From Hungatella sp. UBA3147 (GTDB lineage Bacteria; Bacillota; Clostridia; Lachnospirales; Lachnospiraceae), in NCBI GenBank assembly GCA_002365025.1, contig DEYX01000018.1, forward strand, positions 1 to 5,742: 5,742 nucleotides of DNA. The letters are read 5' to 3'. This document shows positions 1-5,742 of this stretch, in pieces (position 1 is the first letter of the stretch; each line of letters starts with the position of its first letter). The position numbers were made by a program, and so were the translations under genes. The notes beneath the pieces were generated by a model. The model was given only the letters and a program-made list of their open reading frames with translations. It ran no database searches and was not told where the DNA came from.

Positions 1-972
1 AACTACATTGATACGGCATACCCTTACCATCTGGGAGAAAGCGAAAGGATCGTAGGAAATGCTTTAAGGGATGGCTACCGGGAGAAGACATATCTGGCTA
101 CCAAATGTCCGGTATGGAAGCTTGAAAAACCCGAAGATTTTGATGAGGTCTTAGATGAGCAGCTTAAAAAGCTTCAGACAGACCACATTGATTTTTATTT
201 GCTTCATGCATTAAGCAGGGACCGCTTTGAAGATAAGGTCAAAAAATTCGATCTTGTATCGCGCATGGAAAAAGCCAGGGAAGAAGGCAAAATAAGATAT
301 CTTGGATTTTCCTTCCATGATTCATATGATGTATTTCAGGATATCCTAGATTATTATGATGGATGGGATTTCTGCCAGATTCAGTATAACTACGTGGATT
401 TAGAGCATCAGGCCGGAGTAAAGGGACTTAAGGCTGCGGCGGACAAAGGACTTGCGGTAGTTGTCATGGAACCGCTTCTTGGAGGAAAGCTGGCTGATCC
501 TGCGGATCATGTAATAAAAGTATTTCCTGAGGGGAAATCCACTGTGGAATATGCCCTTGATTTTTTATGGGACCAGCAGGAGGTGAGCCTTCTTCTAAGC
601 GGAATGAGCGACGAAAGGCAGCTTCTGGAAAACCTGGTTTATGCAGACCGCAGCCATATCGGAATGGTAAAGCCGGATGAGAAACAGGTTTATAAAGAGG
701 CAAAGAAAATCTTTGATTCCATGGCCCTAGTAGGCTGCACCGGATGCCGTTATTGCCTCCCCTGTCCCTTTGGTCTGGAAATCCCGGAGATTTTCTCTTA
801 TTATAACATGACTGCCGCCCATAAAGAGAGCGAGGCAAAGGCCGGATACGAGGCCATGCTTGTTAAGGCGGAAGGCTGTAAGGCATGTCATCACTGTGAA
901 AAGGAATGTCCGCAGATGATTAAGATCAGTGAAGTTATGCCGGAGGTAGCTCACGTGTTTGCGAAGCTTTAA
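1..972 (+). CDS. Aldo/keto reductase with C-terminal dicluster [4Fe-4S] ferredoxin tail (5' end outside window)
   Basis: The frame is open from base 1, giving 323 residues and a stop at 970-972; perhaps 40-60 N-terminal residues are missing. A TTG at 199 is not the start, because family sequence runs through it. The AKR catalytic tetrad is visible (window codon numbers): Asp4 and Tyr9 in the DTAxxY motif, Lys35 in LATK, His69 in DFYLLH. After the barrel come two cysteine motifs: CxxCxxCxxCP at codons 246-256 (bases 736-768) and CxxCxxCxxxCP at codons 293-304 (bases 877-912). These should bind two [4Fe-4S] clusters. This architecture matches COG1453, cytosolic predicted oxidoreductases common in anaerobes. 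The barrel would normally reduce a carbonyl with NAD(P)H, and the clusters suggest electron exchange with another carrier; the substrate is unknown. The ppk2 gene follows 32 bases later with no visible terminator, so cotranscription is possible. The family call is secure, the physiological role is not. Confidence 0.93.
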   Translation, partial: NYIDTAYPYHLGESERIVGNALRDGYREKTYLATKCPVWKLEKPEDFDEVLDEQLKKLQTDHIDFYLLHALSRDRFEDKVKKFDLVSRMEKAREEGKIRYLGFSFHDSYDVFQDILDYYDGWDFCQIQYNYVDLEHQAGVKGLKAAADKGLAVVVMEPLLGGKLADPADHVIKVFPEGKSTVEYALDFLWDQQEVSLLLSGMSDERQLLENLVYADRSHIGMVKPDEKQVYKEAKKIFDSMALVGCTGCRYCLPCPFGLEIPEIFSYYNMTAAHKESEAKAGYEAMLVKAEGCKACHHCEKECPQMIKISEVMPEVAHVFAKL

Positions 973-1004
973 GCTTAACTGTTGAAACAAAGGAGGGACG
1001 GTTT

Positions 1005-2504
1005 ATGCTGGAGAAACTTGATTTATCGAAAAAAATAGATAAAGAAACCTATAAAGACACTAAAACTAAGCAGGGCGAAAGGCTGGGCCTTTTACAGCGG
1101 GAGTGCAAAGAGGCAGGAATTCCTGTCATGATCGTGTTCGAGGGCATGGGAGCATCAGGAAAGGGCACCCAGATCAACCGCCTGATTCAGTCGCTGGATC
1201 CCAGAGGTTTTGATGTGTATGCCAATGATAAATCAACGGAAGAGGAACGGATGCGCCCGTTTTTATGGCGCTTTTGGACCAAGCTTCCGGCCCAGGGAAG
1301 AATCGCCCTCTTTGACAGAAGCTGGTACCGGCAGGTGACCATCGAACGGTTTGAAGGCAAGACCCCGGAGACGGCTCTGCCAGAGGCTTTTCAGGATATT
1401 CAGTCCTTTGAGCGTCAGCTGACCGATGACGGCATGGTTATCATAAAGCTGTTCCTCTATATTTCTAAGGAGGAGCAAAAGAAGCGGTTTAACCGGCTGG
1501 AAGCCTCCAAGGAAACCAGCTGGCGGGTGACAGAAGAGGACTGGCACAGGAATAAGGAATACGGACGTTTTCTGGAAATCTCCGAGGAAATGCTTCAAAG
1601 GACGGATATGGGCTTCGCCCCTTGGACCATCATTGAAGGCACTGACAAGGAGTATGCCTCCGCAAAAATCATTACACAGGTGGCAGACTGCTTAGAGGAT
1701 GCCCTAAGGCAGCGGAAACTTAGGGGAGAGAGAAAAGAAAAAGAGGTGCCGGTCCGTTCGGAGAAATACCAGAGCGGAGTCTTATCCGGCGTGGACTTAT
1801 CAAAGTCCGTGACAAAGGAAGAATATAAGAAGGAGATGAGACAGCTAAAGGAAAAGCTGGAATCCCTTCACAGCCAGATATACCGGTTAAGGATCCCTGT
1901 AGTGCTGGGCTTTGAGGGCTGGGATGCGGCAGGAAAGGGCGGAGCAATCAAGCGCCTGACCAGTCATCTGGACCCCAGAGGCTATAAAGTATATCCCACT
2001 TCGGCTCCCAACGATATGGAACGGGTCCACCATTACCTGTGGCGTTTCTGGAATCATGTGCCAAAAGCAGGCCATATCGCCATCTTTGACCGGACCTGGT
2101 ACGGCCGGGTCCTGGTGGAGCGGATCGAGGGCTTTTGCAGTGAGGCTGAGTGGAAGCAGGCTTATCAGGAAATCAATGAGATGGAGAACCACATGGCAAA
2201 TGCCGGAGCAGTTGTCATTAAATTCTGGCTCCATATCGATAAGGATGAACAGGAAAAACGCTTTAAGGAGCGTCAGGAAAATCCGACCAAGCAGTGGAAG
2301 ATCACGGAGGAAGACTGGAGAAACCGGGAAAAATGGGATCAGTATGAATCCGCAGTCAATGAGATGCTGGTACGTACTTCCACCACCTATGCTCCCTGGG
2401 TGGTCGTGGAGGCGAACTGTAAGTATTATGCAAGGATCAAGGTGCTTAAAACCGTTGTGGAGGCTATGGAGTCAGAGATAAAAAAATATAAGAAAAATTC
2501 ATGA
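1005..2504 (+). CDS. Tandem-domain PPK2 polyphosphate kinase (probable polyphosphate:AMP phosphotransferase)
   Basis: The product is 499 residues, the usual size for two-domain (class II) PPK2 enzymes, which use polyphosphate to phosphorylate nucleoside monophosphates, typically AMP to ADP. It is cytosolic, with no signal peptide or membrane segment. Domain 1 spans about residues 1-235 and domain 2 about 262-490, joined by a Lys/Arg/Glu-rich linker around 236-255. Domain 2 has the full motif set: P-loop GWDAAGKG at 305-312, LDPRG at 322-326, the LWRFW lid motif at 345-349, and the Walker B region FDRTWYGRV at 361-369. Domain 1 has the equivalents GMGASGKG (47-54), LDPRG (64-68), LWRFW (87-91) and FDRSWYRQV (103-111), but the P-loop Asp is Gly49 and GR after WY is RQ. 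Domain 1 is therefore probably structural or polyphosphate-binding. The start is set by AAAGGAGGG (989-997), 7 bases before the ATG. AMP specificity is inferred from the architecture only. Confidence 0.93.
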   Translation: MLEKLDLSKKIDKETYKDTKTKQGERLGLLQRECKEAGIPVMIVFEGMGASGKGTQINRLIQSLDPRGFDVYANDKSTEEERMRPFLWRFWTKLPAQGRIALFDRSWYRQVTIERFEGKTPETALPEAFQDIQSFERQLTDDGMVIIKLFLYISKEEQKKRFNRLEASKETSWRVTEEDWHRNKEYGRFLEISEEMLQRTDMGFAPWTIIEGTDKEYASAKIITQVADCLEDALRQRKLRGERKEKEVPVRSEKYQSGVLSGVDLSKSVTKEEYKKEMRQLKEKLESLHSQIYRLRIPVVLGFEGWDAAGKGGAIKRLTSHLDPRGYKVYPTSAPNDMERVHHYLWRFWNHVPKAGHIAIFDRTWYGRVLVERIEGFCSEAEWKQAYQEINEMENHMANAGAVVIKFWLHIDKDEQEKRFKERQENPTKQWKITEEDWRNREKWDQYESAVNEMLVRTSTTYAPWVVVEANCKYYARIKVLKTVVEAMESEIKKYKKNS

Positions 2505-2589
2505 CCGCTTGTTTTTTCGCTCTTTTTCGTGTAAAGTAGAAAAATAGTAAACGAAAGAATCCCTTCCAGGGTTAGAAAGAGGAATAGGC
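2505..2589 (+). promoter_or_regulatory. Intergenic gap with a weak candidate promoter before the flavoprotein-cmk-ispH-S1 operon
   Basis: This 85-base AT-rich gap is the only sizeable spacer in the window and the natural place for a promoter driving the four overlapping genes downstream. The best sigma-A-like match I see is TTGTTT (2509-2514), a 17-base spacer, then TAAAGT (2532-2537). It keeps TTG of the -35 and four of six -10 bases, so it is weak. The gap also holds T-runs (2512-2517 and 2523-2527) but no GC-rich stem before them, so a Rho-independent terminator for ppk2 is not supported. Readthrough from ppk2 remains possible. AGAGGA (2578-2583) is the ribosome binding site of the next gene. 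Confidence 0.25.
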
Positions 2590-3846
2590 ATGAATACGGT
2601 TTTAATCGTGGGCGGTGGCGCTGCAGGGATGCTGGCTGGAATAGCAGCAGCCATGAAGGGCGGTACCGTCCACATTTTTGAGAAAAATGAAAAACTTGGA
2701 AAGAAGGTCTTTATCACCGGAAAGGGACGCTGCAATGTGACCAATGCCTGTGATACAGAGGAGCTGTTCGGAAACGTAGTGACCAATGCCAAATTCCTTT
2801 ACAGCAGCTTTTACGGCTTTACCAATTTTGATATGATGGGCTTGTTGGAAGATCTTGGCTGTTCCTTAAAGACAGAGCGGGGCAACCGGGTATTTCCGGC
2901 TTCTGATAAGTCTTCCGATGTAATAAAGGCTCTTACAAAAAGGCTTTTAGATCTTGGAGTCTCCATCCATTACAGAACTCAGGTGGAGAATCTTTTGATA
3001 GAGAACGGCACCCTTTTGGGGCTGGTGATAAAAGAGGCCGGGAAAAAAGCAAAGGTGTACGGAGATTCCGTGATCGTAGCCTGCGGCGGATTGTCCTATC
3101 AGGCCACCGGCTCCACAGGAGACGGTTATGAGATGGCAAAAGAAGCCGGCCATAAGGTTACCCCTCTTTCTCCTGCACTGGTTCCCTTTGTGGCAGAGGA
3201 ACCGGTGGTAAAGGAGCTGCAGGGCTTATCCCTGCGCAATGTGGAGGCATCCATATTAAACGGGAAAAAGGTGGTTTATAAGGAATTCGGAGAAATGCTG
3301 TTTACCCATTACGGGGTCAGCGGTCCGGTACTTTTAAGCGCCAGCAGCTATGCGGTAAAGGAACTGAAGAAAGGGCCTTTGACTCTTTCCATTGACTTAA
3401 AGCCGGCTCTTTCCGAAGAACAGCTTGACACCAGGATTCTGCGGGATTTTGAAGAGGCCGCTAACAAACAGTTTAAGAATTCACTGGATCATTTGTATCC
3501 TTCCAAACTGGTGCCGGTCATGGTGGATAGAAGCAATATCCCGCCGGAGAAGAAGGTCAATGAAATTACCAGGGAAGAACGCCAGCGTCTTGTCCGCGCA
3601 ACCAAAGGCTTTCTTCTGACGCTTACAGGACTTCGGGGCTACAATGAAGCCATCATCACCCAGGGCGGTGTTTCTGTTAAGGAGGTTAACCCTTCCACCC
3701 TGGAATCCAAGCTTCTTCCCGGCCTTTATCTTGCCGGAGAAGTGCTGGATTTAGATGCAGTGACCGGAGGCTTTAATTTACAAATCGCCTGGTCTACGGG
3801 TTGGGCGGCCGGAAGTGCTGCCGGAGAGGAGAAATTCAAAGGATGA
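2590..3846 (+). CDS. HI0933/BaiN-family FAD-dependent flavoprotein (NAD(P)/FAD oxidoreductase)
   Basis: The product is 418 residues, full length for the HI0933 family (YhiN/BaiN type, often annotated as aminoacetone oxidase family). The N-terminal Rossmann fold has GGGAAG at residues 8-13 and an acidic Glu31 at the end of the second strand, which binds the FAD ribose. The family signature GKGRCNVTN lies at 44-52. A GSTGDGYEMA segment follows in mid-protein. The C-terminal FAD-contacting block has QGGVSV near 358, AGEVLD at 382-387 and TGGFN at 392-396. There is no signal peptide, so it is cytosolic. Members include BaiN, reported as a bile-acid delta-reductase in Clostridium scindens, but most have no proven substrate and none can be assigned here. 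The start is supported by AGAGGA 6 bases upstream of the ATG and by the Rossmann strand beginning at residue 3. Its stop overlaps the cmk start as ATGA, so the two are translationally coupled. Confidence 0.93.
   Translation: MNTVLIVGGGAAGMLAGIAAAMKGGTVHIFEKNEKLGKKVFITGKGRCNVTNACDTEELFGNVVTNAKFLYSSFYGFTNFDMMGLLEDLGCSLKTERGNRVFPASDKSSDVIKALTKRLLDLGVSIHYRTQVENLLIENGTLLGLVIKEAGKKAKVYGDSVIVACGGLSYQATGSTGDGYEMAKEAGHKVTPLSPALVPFVAEEPVVKELQGLSLRNVEASILNGKKVVYKEFGEMLFTHYGVSGPVLLSASSYAVKELKKGPLTLSIDLKPALSEEQLDTRILRDFEEAANKQFKNSLDHLYPSKLVPVMVDRSNIPPEKKVNEITREERQRLVRATKGFLLTLTGLRGYNEAIITQGGVSVKEVNPSTLESKLLPGLYLAGEVLDLDAVTGGFNLQIAWSTGWAAGSAAGEEKFKG
3823..3831 (+). promoter_or_regulatory. Ribosome binding site that decides the cmk start
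   Basis: GGAGAGGAG lies inside the end of the flavoprotein gene, 11 bases before the ATG at 3843. It lies downstream of the alternative in-frame TTG at 3801, so it can serve only the ATG. Starting at 3843 puts the first beta strand and P-loop at the position normal for Cmk. Starting at 3801 would add 14 residues rich in Arg, Gly and Cys with no family support. Confidence 0.75.
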
Positions 3847-4538
3847 AAAAGGTTTATAATATAGCCATCGACGGACCGGCCGGGGCAGGAAAGAGTACCA
3901 TTGCAAGGTCTGTTGCAGAAAAACTACATTTTGTTTATGTGGATACGGGTGCCATGTACCGTGCTATGGCGCTGCATTTTTTAAGAAATGGGATCCCGTC
4001 AGATGATGAGGAAGGGATTTCAAAGTCGGCCGGAGAGGTAAACGTCACCATCTCCTATGAGAACGGGATGCAGCAGGTGATCTTAAACGGTGAAAATGTT
4101 TCCGGACTGATCCGCACAGAGGAGGTCAGTGCCATGGCTTCTGCGGTTTCCGTTTACATGCCGGTGCGCAATAAACTGGTGGAGCTTCAGCAGAATCTGG
4201 CCTTAGAAGAAAATGTCATCATGGATGGCCGGGATATCGGAACCTGCGTGCTTCCGGAGGCGGACTTAAAGATTTATTTAACAGCCAGCAGCCTGGTCCG
4301 GGCAAAAAGGCGGTACGAGGAGCTTAAGGCAAAGGGAGAGGAATGCAGCCTTGATGACATTGAAAAGGATATCATTGAACGGGATTCCCGGGATATGAAC
4401 CGGGAGAATTCTCCCCTTAAGCAGGCAGAGGATGCAGTCCTTTTAGATTCTTCCGCCATGACCATTCCTCAGGTAGTGGACCGGATTCTTACACTTTTTC
4501 AGGAAAGAAAAGCAGAAGGAGGAAGCCTATGGAAGTGA
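3843..4538 (+). CDS. cmk: Cytidylate kinase (CMP/dCMP kinase)
   Basis: The product is 231 residues, close to the roughly 225-230 usual for bacterial Cmk. The enzyme transfers the ATP gamma-phosphate to CMP or dCMP, feeding CTP, dCTP and CDP-lipid synthesis in the cytosol. The P-loop GPAGAGKS is at 11-18, followed by VDTGAMYRA (33-41), which shapes the nucleotide site. The CMP-binding insert runs from about residue 65, ending with IRTEEVS at 90-96. DGRDIGT is at 128-134. The Arg-rich lid and CMP-contact region has Arg180, Asp181, Arg183, Asp184 and Arg187, then PLKQAEDAVLLD (191-202). No motif residue appears missing. The ATG overlaps the upstream stop by 4 bases (ATGA), and the gene ends 10 bases inside ispH. 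In many bacteria, including E. coli, cmk sits directly upstream of the S1 gene; here ispH lies between them, an arrangement known from Clostridia. Confidence 0.96.
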   Translation: MKKVYNIAIDGPAGAGKSTIARSVAEKLHFVYVDTGAMYRAMALHFLRNGIPSDDEEGISKSAGEVNVTISYENGMQQVILNGENVSGLIRTEEVSAMASAVSVYMPVRNKLVELQQNLALEENVIMDGRDIGTCVLPEADLKIYLTASSLVRAKRRYEELKAKGEECSLDDIEKDIIERDSRDMNRENSPLKQAEDAVLLDSSAMTIPQVVDRILTLFQERKAEGGSLWK

Positions 4539-5380
4539 TTGTTGCCAAATCCGCCGGGTTCTGCTTTGGAGTAAAGCGGGCGGTGGAACAGGTTTATGAA
4601 CAGCTGAAAAGAGATGACAAACCCATCTATACCTATGGCCCCATCATTCATAACGAGGAAGTGGTACGTGATTTAGAAGAAAAGGGAGTAAAGGTCATTC
4701 ATTCGGAAGAGGAGCTTGAGGAGGTCAGGGACGCAGTCGTTGTCATAAGGTCCCACGGAGTAGGGAAGCGGGTTTACGAGATCATGGAGCAAAACGGGAT
4801 CGAGGTTGTAGACGCAACCTGTCCCTATGTGAAGAAGATCCACAGGATCGCTGAGGAACAAAATCAGGCGGGAAGGCGGCTTCTTATCATCGGGAATGAA
4901 TCCCATCCGGAGGTGGAAGGTATTAAAGGCTGGGGAAATGACAATACTTTAGTGGTGGAAACACCCGAGCAAGTGGAAAGATTACCTCTATCGGAAGGGG
5001 AAAAGCTGTGTATTGTATCACAGACGACATTTAATTACAATAAATTTCAAGATTTAGTTGAAAAAATTTCTGAAACGCGGTATGATATACTTGTTTTAAA
5101 TACGATTTGCAATGCAACACAGGAAAGACAGGTGGAAGCAAAGCGGATAGCTTCAGAAGTGGATGCCATGATTGTTATAGGCGGAAAAAGTAGTTCCAAT
5201 ACCCAGAAGCTGTACGATATATGCCGAAGGGAATGTAAGAACACTTACTATATCCAGACACTAGGTGATTTAGATCCTGATTGTGGAAATTCTGTGCGCA
5301 GCGTAGGTATTACAGCCGGGGCTTCAACCCCGAATTATATTATCGAGGAGGTTCATACTAATGTCAGAGTTAAGTTTTGA
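4529..5380 (+). CDS. ispH: 4-hydroxy-3-methylbut-2-enyl diphosphate reductase (IspH/LytB)
   Basis: IspH catalyses the last step of the MEP pathway, reducing HMBPP to isopentenyl and dimethylallyl diphosphate with a [4Fe-4S] cluster. The product is 283 residues, a complete stand-alone length. The three cluster cysteines are Cys12 (AGFCFGVKRAV), Cys98 (DATCPYV) and Cys194 (NTICNATQ). Substrate-site residues are also visible: His41, His76 in RSHGV, His126 and the catalytic Glu128 in SHPEV, Thr167 in SQTT, Ser222/Ser223/Asn224 in SSSNTQKL, and Ser266 in GAST. The start is fixed by AAGGAGGAA (4516-4524) and by Cys12 at the usual distance. It begins 10 bases before the cmk stop and ends 20 bases inside the S1 gene, so it is coupled on both sides. 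Base composition drops sharply in the third quarter (about 5030-5110) without breaking the frame. The TGA stop sits in a TTTTGA slip-prone context. Many Clostridia have IspH fused to S1; here the two frames are separate. Confidence 0.97.
   Translation: MEVIVAKSAGFCFGVKRAVEQVYEQLKRDDKPIYTYGPIIHNEEVVRDLEEKGVKVIHSEEELEEVRDAVVVIRSHGVGKRVYEIMEQNGIEVVDATCPYVKKIHRIAEEQNQAGRRLLIIGNESHPEVEGIKGWGNDNTLVVETPEQVERLPLSEGEKLCIVSQTTFNYNKFQDLVEKISETRYDILVLNTICNATQERQVEAKRIASEVDAMIVIGGKSSSNTQKLYDICRRECKNTYYIQTLGDLDPDCGNSVRSVGITAGASTPNYIIEEVHTNVRVKF
5345..5351 (+). promoter_or_regulatory. Ribosome binding site for the S1 gene inside ispH
   Basis: GAGGAGG is 9 bases before the ATG at 5361. It is a strong, well-spaced Shine-Dalgarno sequence within the last codons of ispH, and it supports independent initiation of the S1 protein by ribosomes that are finishing ispH or by new ones. 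It lies 23 bases from the TTTTGA at the ispH stop. That is much farther than the few bases separating the stimulatory element from the slip site in the prfB frameshift. Confidence 0.8.
5361..5380 (+). other. ispH/S1 overlap with a TTT-TGA +1 slip-prone stop
   Basis: The last 20 bases of ispH also encode the first S1 codons. In the ispH frame the final codons are AAG TTT TGA, with TTT at 5375-5377 and TGA at 5378-5380. In the S1 frame the same bases read AGT TTT GAA, with TTT at 5376-5378. A tRNA-Phe in the P site could move one base forward and pair with an identical TTT, so the next codon becomes GAA of S1. The overlap is certain; use of the slip is only a possibility. Confidence 0.5.
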
Positions 5381-5742
5381 ACAAATGTTAGAAGAATCAT
5401 TGAAAACTATACGTACAGGAGAGATCGTCACTGGGAAAGTCATCGACGTAAAGGAAGATGAAATCGTCTTGAATATAGGTTACAAGTCCGACGGCATCAT
5501 TCCGCGTAGTGAGTACACGGATGACCAGAATTTAGATCTTACAACGGTTGTACAGGTTGGTGAAGAGATGGAAGCCAAAGTCATCAAGGTAAACGATGGC
5601 GAAGGCCAGGTAGCCCTGTCTTACAAGAGATTGGCGGCAGACAGAGGCAATAAGAGATTAGAAGAAGCATTTGAAAACCACGAGGTACTGATTGCAAAAG
5701 TTGCGCAGGTACTTGACGGTGGTTTAAGTGTGGTTGTAGAGG
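5361..5742 (+). CDS. rpsA: S1 RNA-binding domain protein, probable 30S ribosomal protein S1 (3' end outside window)
   Basis: The frame is open from the ATG to the right edge, giving 127 residues. After a short acidic N-terminus (SFEQMLEES) an OB-fold S1 domain covers about residues 20-90: GEIVTGKVIDV, then DEIVLNIGYKSDGIIPRSE, a linker, VGEEMEAKVIKV and ALSYKR. A second S1 domain starts near residue 108 (EVLIAKVAQV, then LDGGLSVVVE), so the protein has tandem S1 repeats. Ribosomal S1 binds mRNA and aids translation initiation on the 30S subunit; Bacillota versions are shorter than the E. coli protein and their role is less settled. Position after cmk and ispH, and the known IspH-S1 fusions of Clostridia, support the S1 call over other S1-domain proteins. 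The start is chosen from GAGGAGG 9 bases upstream. The gene overlaps ispH by 20 bases in the +1 frame. Confidence 0.88.
   Translation, partial: MSELSFEQMLEESLKTIRTGEIVTGKVIDVKEDEIVLNIGYKSDGIIPRSEYTDDQNLDLTTVVQVGEEMEAKVIKVNDGEGQVALSYKRLAADRGNKRLEEAFENHEVLIAKVAQVLDGGLSVVVE

Noticed and set aside
199..972. TTG at 199 as the start of the aldo/keto reductase
   Set aside because: The same frame is open to base 1 and encodes the conserved DTAxxY and LATK catalytic motifs upstream, so the gene runs off the left edge.
964..976. AAGCTT-T-AAGCTT repeat at the end of the aldo/keto reductase gene
   Set aside because: It is a 13-base coincidence involving the last codons and stop. It forms no stable hairpin and has no following T-run.
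464..990. Minus-strand open frames opposite the aldo/keto reductase, and similar ones opposite the other genes
   Set aside because: They are antisense to genes with clear catalytic motifs, and their translations show no recognisable domain.
2056..2481. 141-residue open frame overlapping the second PPK2 domain in another frame
   Set aside because: It lies wholly within a well-supported gene and its Arg/Trp/Ser-rich translation looks like a frame shadow. No family motif is visible.
2501..2539. 12-codon ORF overlapping the ppk2 stop as ATGA
   Set aside because: It has no clear ribosome binding site of its own, the peptide has no recognisable feature, and ATGA overlaps with short ORFs arise easily by chance.
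2523..2571. Terminator hairpins in the ppk2-flavoprotein gap (TTTTTC/GAAAAA at 2523-2544, CCCT/AGGG at 2561-2571)
   Set aside because: The first stem is nearly all A-T with a 10-base loop. The second is only 4 bp and is followed by a purine-rich ribosome binding site and not a T-run.
3801..3842. TTG at 3801 as the cmk start
   Set aside because: It adds 14 residues without family support, and the ribosome binding site at 3823-3831 lies downstream of it and serves the ATG at 3843.
1..5742. Mobile element, CRISPR array, RNA gene, defence system or biosynthetic cluster
   Set aside because: I see no transposase or integrase motifs, no spaced direct repeats, no tRNA- or rRNA-like sequence and no toxin-antitoxin or nuclease pair. 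Nearly all bases are taken up by six genes of known families.

Overview
The window looks like an ordinary chromosomal stretch from a Gram-positive anaerobe of class Clostridia, most likely the Lachnospiraceae. This is inferred from strong purine-rich ribosome binding sites (AAGGAGG type), tightly packed same-strand genes, an aldo/keto reductase with a two-cluster ferredoxin tail, and the order HI0933-family flavoprotein, cmk, ispH, S1 protein. No species can be named from the sequence alone.

All six protein genes are on the + strand. From left to right: (1) the 3' part of an aldo/keto reductase with two C-terminal [4Fe-4S] motifs, open at the left edge and ending at 972; (2) a 499-residue tandem-domain PPK2 polyphosphate kinase/phosphotransferase (1005-2504), whose first domain has lost key motif residues; (3) a complete HI0933/BaiN-type FAD flavoprotein (2590-3846); (4) cytidylate kinase cmk (3843-4538); (5) ispH, the last enzyme of the MEP isoprenoid pathway (4529-5380); (6) the first 127 residues of an S1-domain protein, probably ribosomal protein S1 (5361 to the right edge).

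Genes 3 to 6 overlap by 4, 10 and 20 bases in turn, so they almost certainly form one translationally coupled operon. It would make pyrimidine nucleotide precursors, isoprenoid precursors and a translation factor together. Genes 1 and 2 are 32 bases apart and may share a transcript. The only intergenic gap over 40 bases is 2505-2589. It has at best a weak promoter and no convincing terminator.

No mobile element, CRISPR array, RNA gene or undescribed defence or biosynthetic system is visible. The observation most worth checking is the ispH/S1 junction. The ispH stop lies in TTT-TGA, where a +1 slip of the P-site tRNA would re-pair perfectly on TTT and continue in the S1 frame. Many Clostridia encode IspH and S1 as one fused protein, so this may be a recoding site, a recently split fusion, a sequencing error, or just a coupled overlap.
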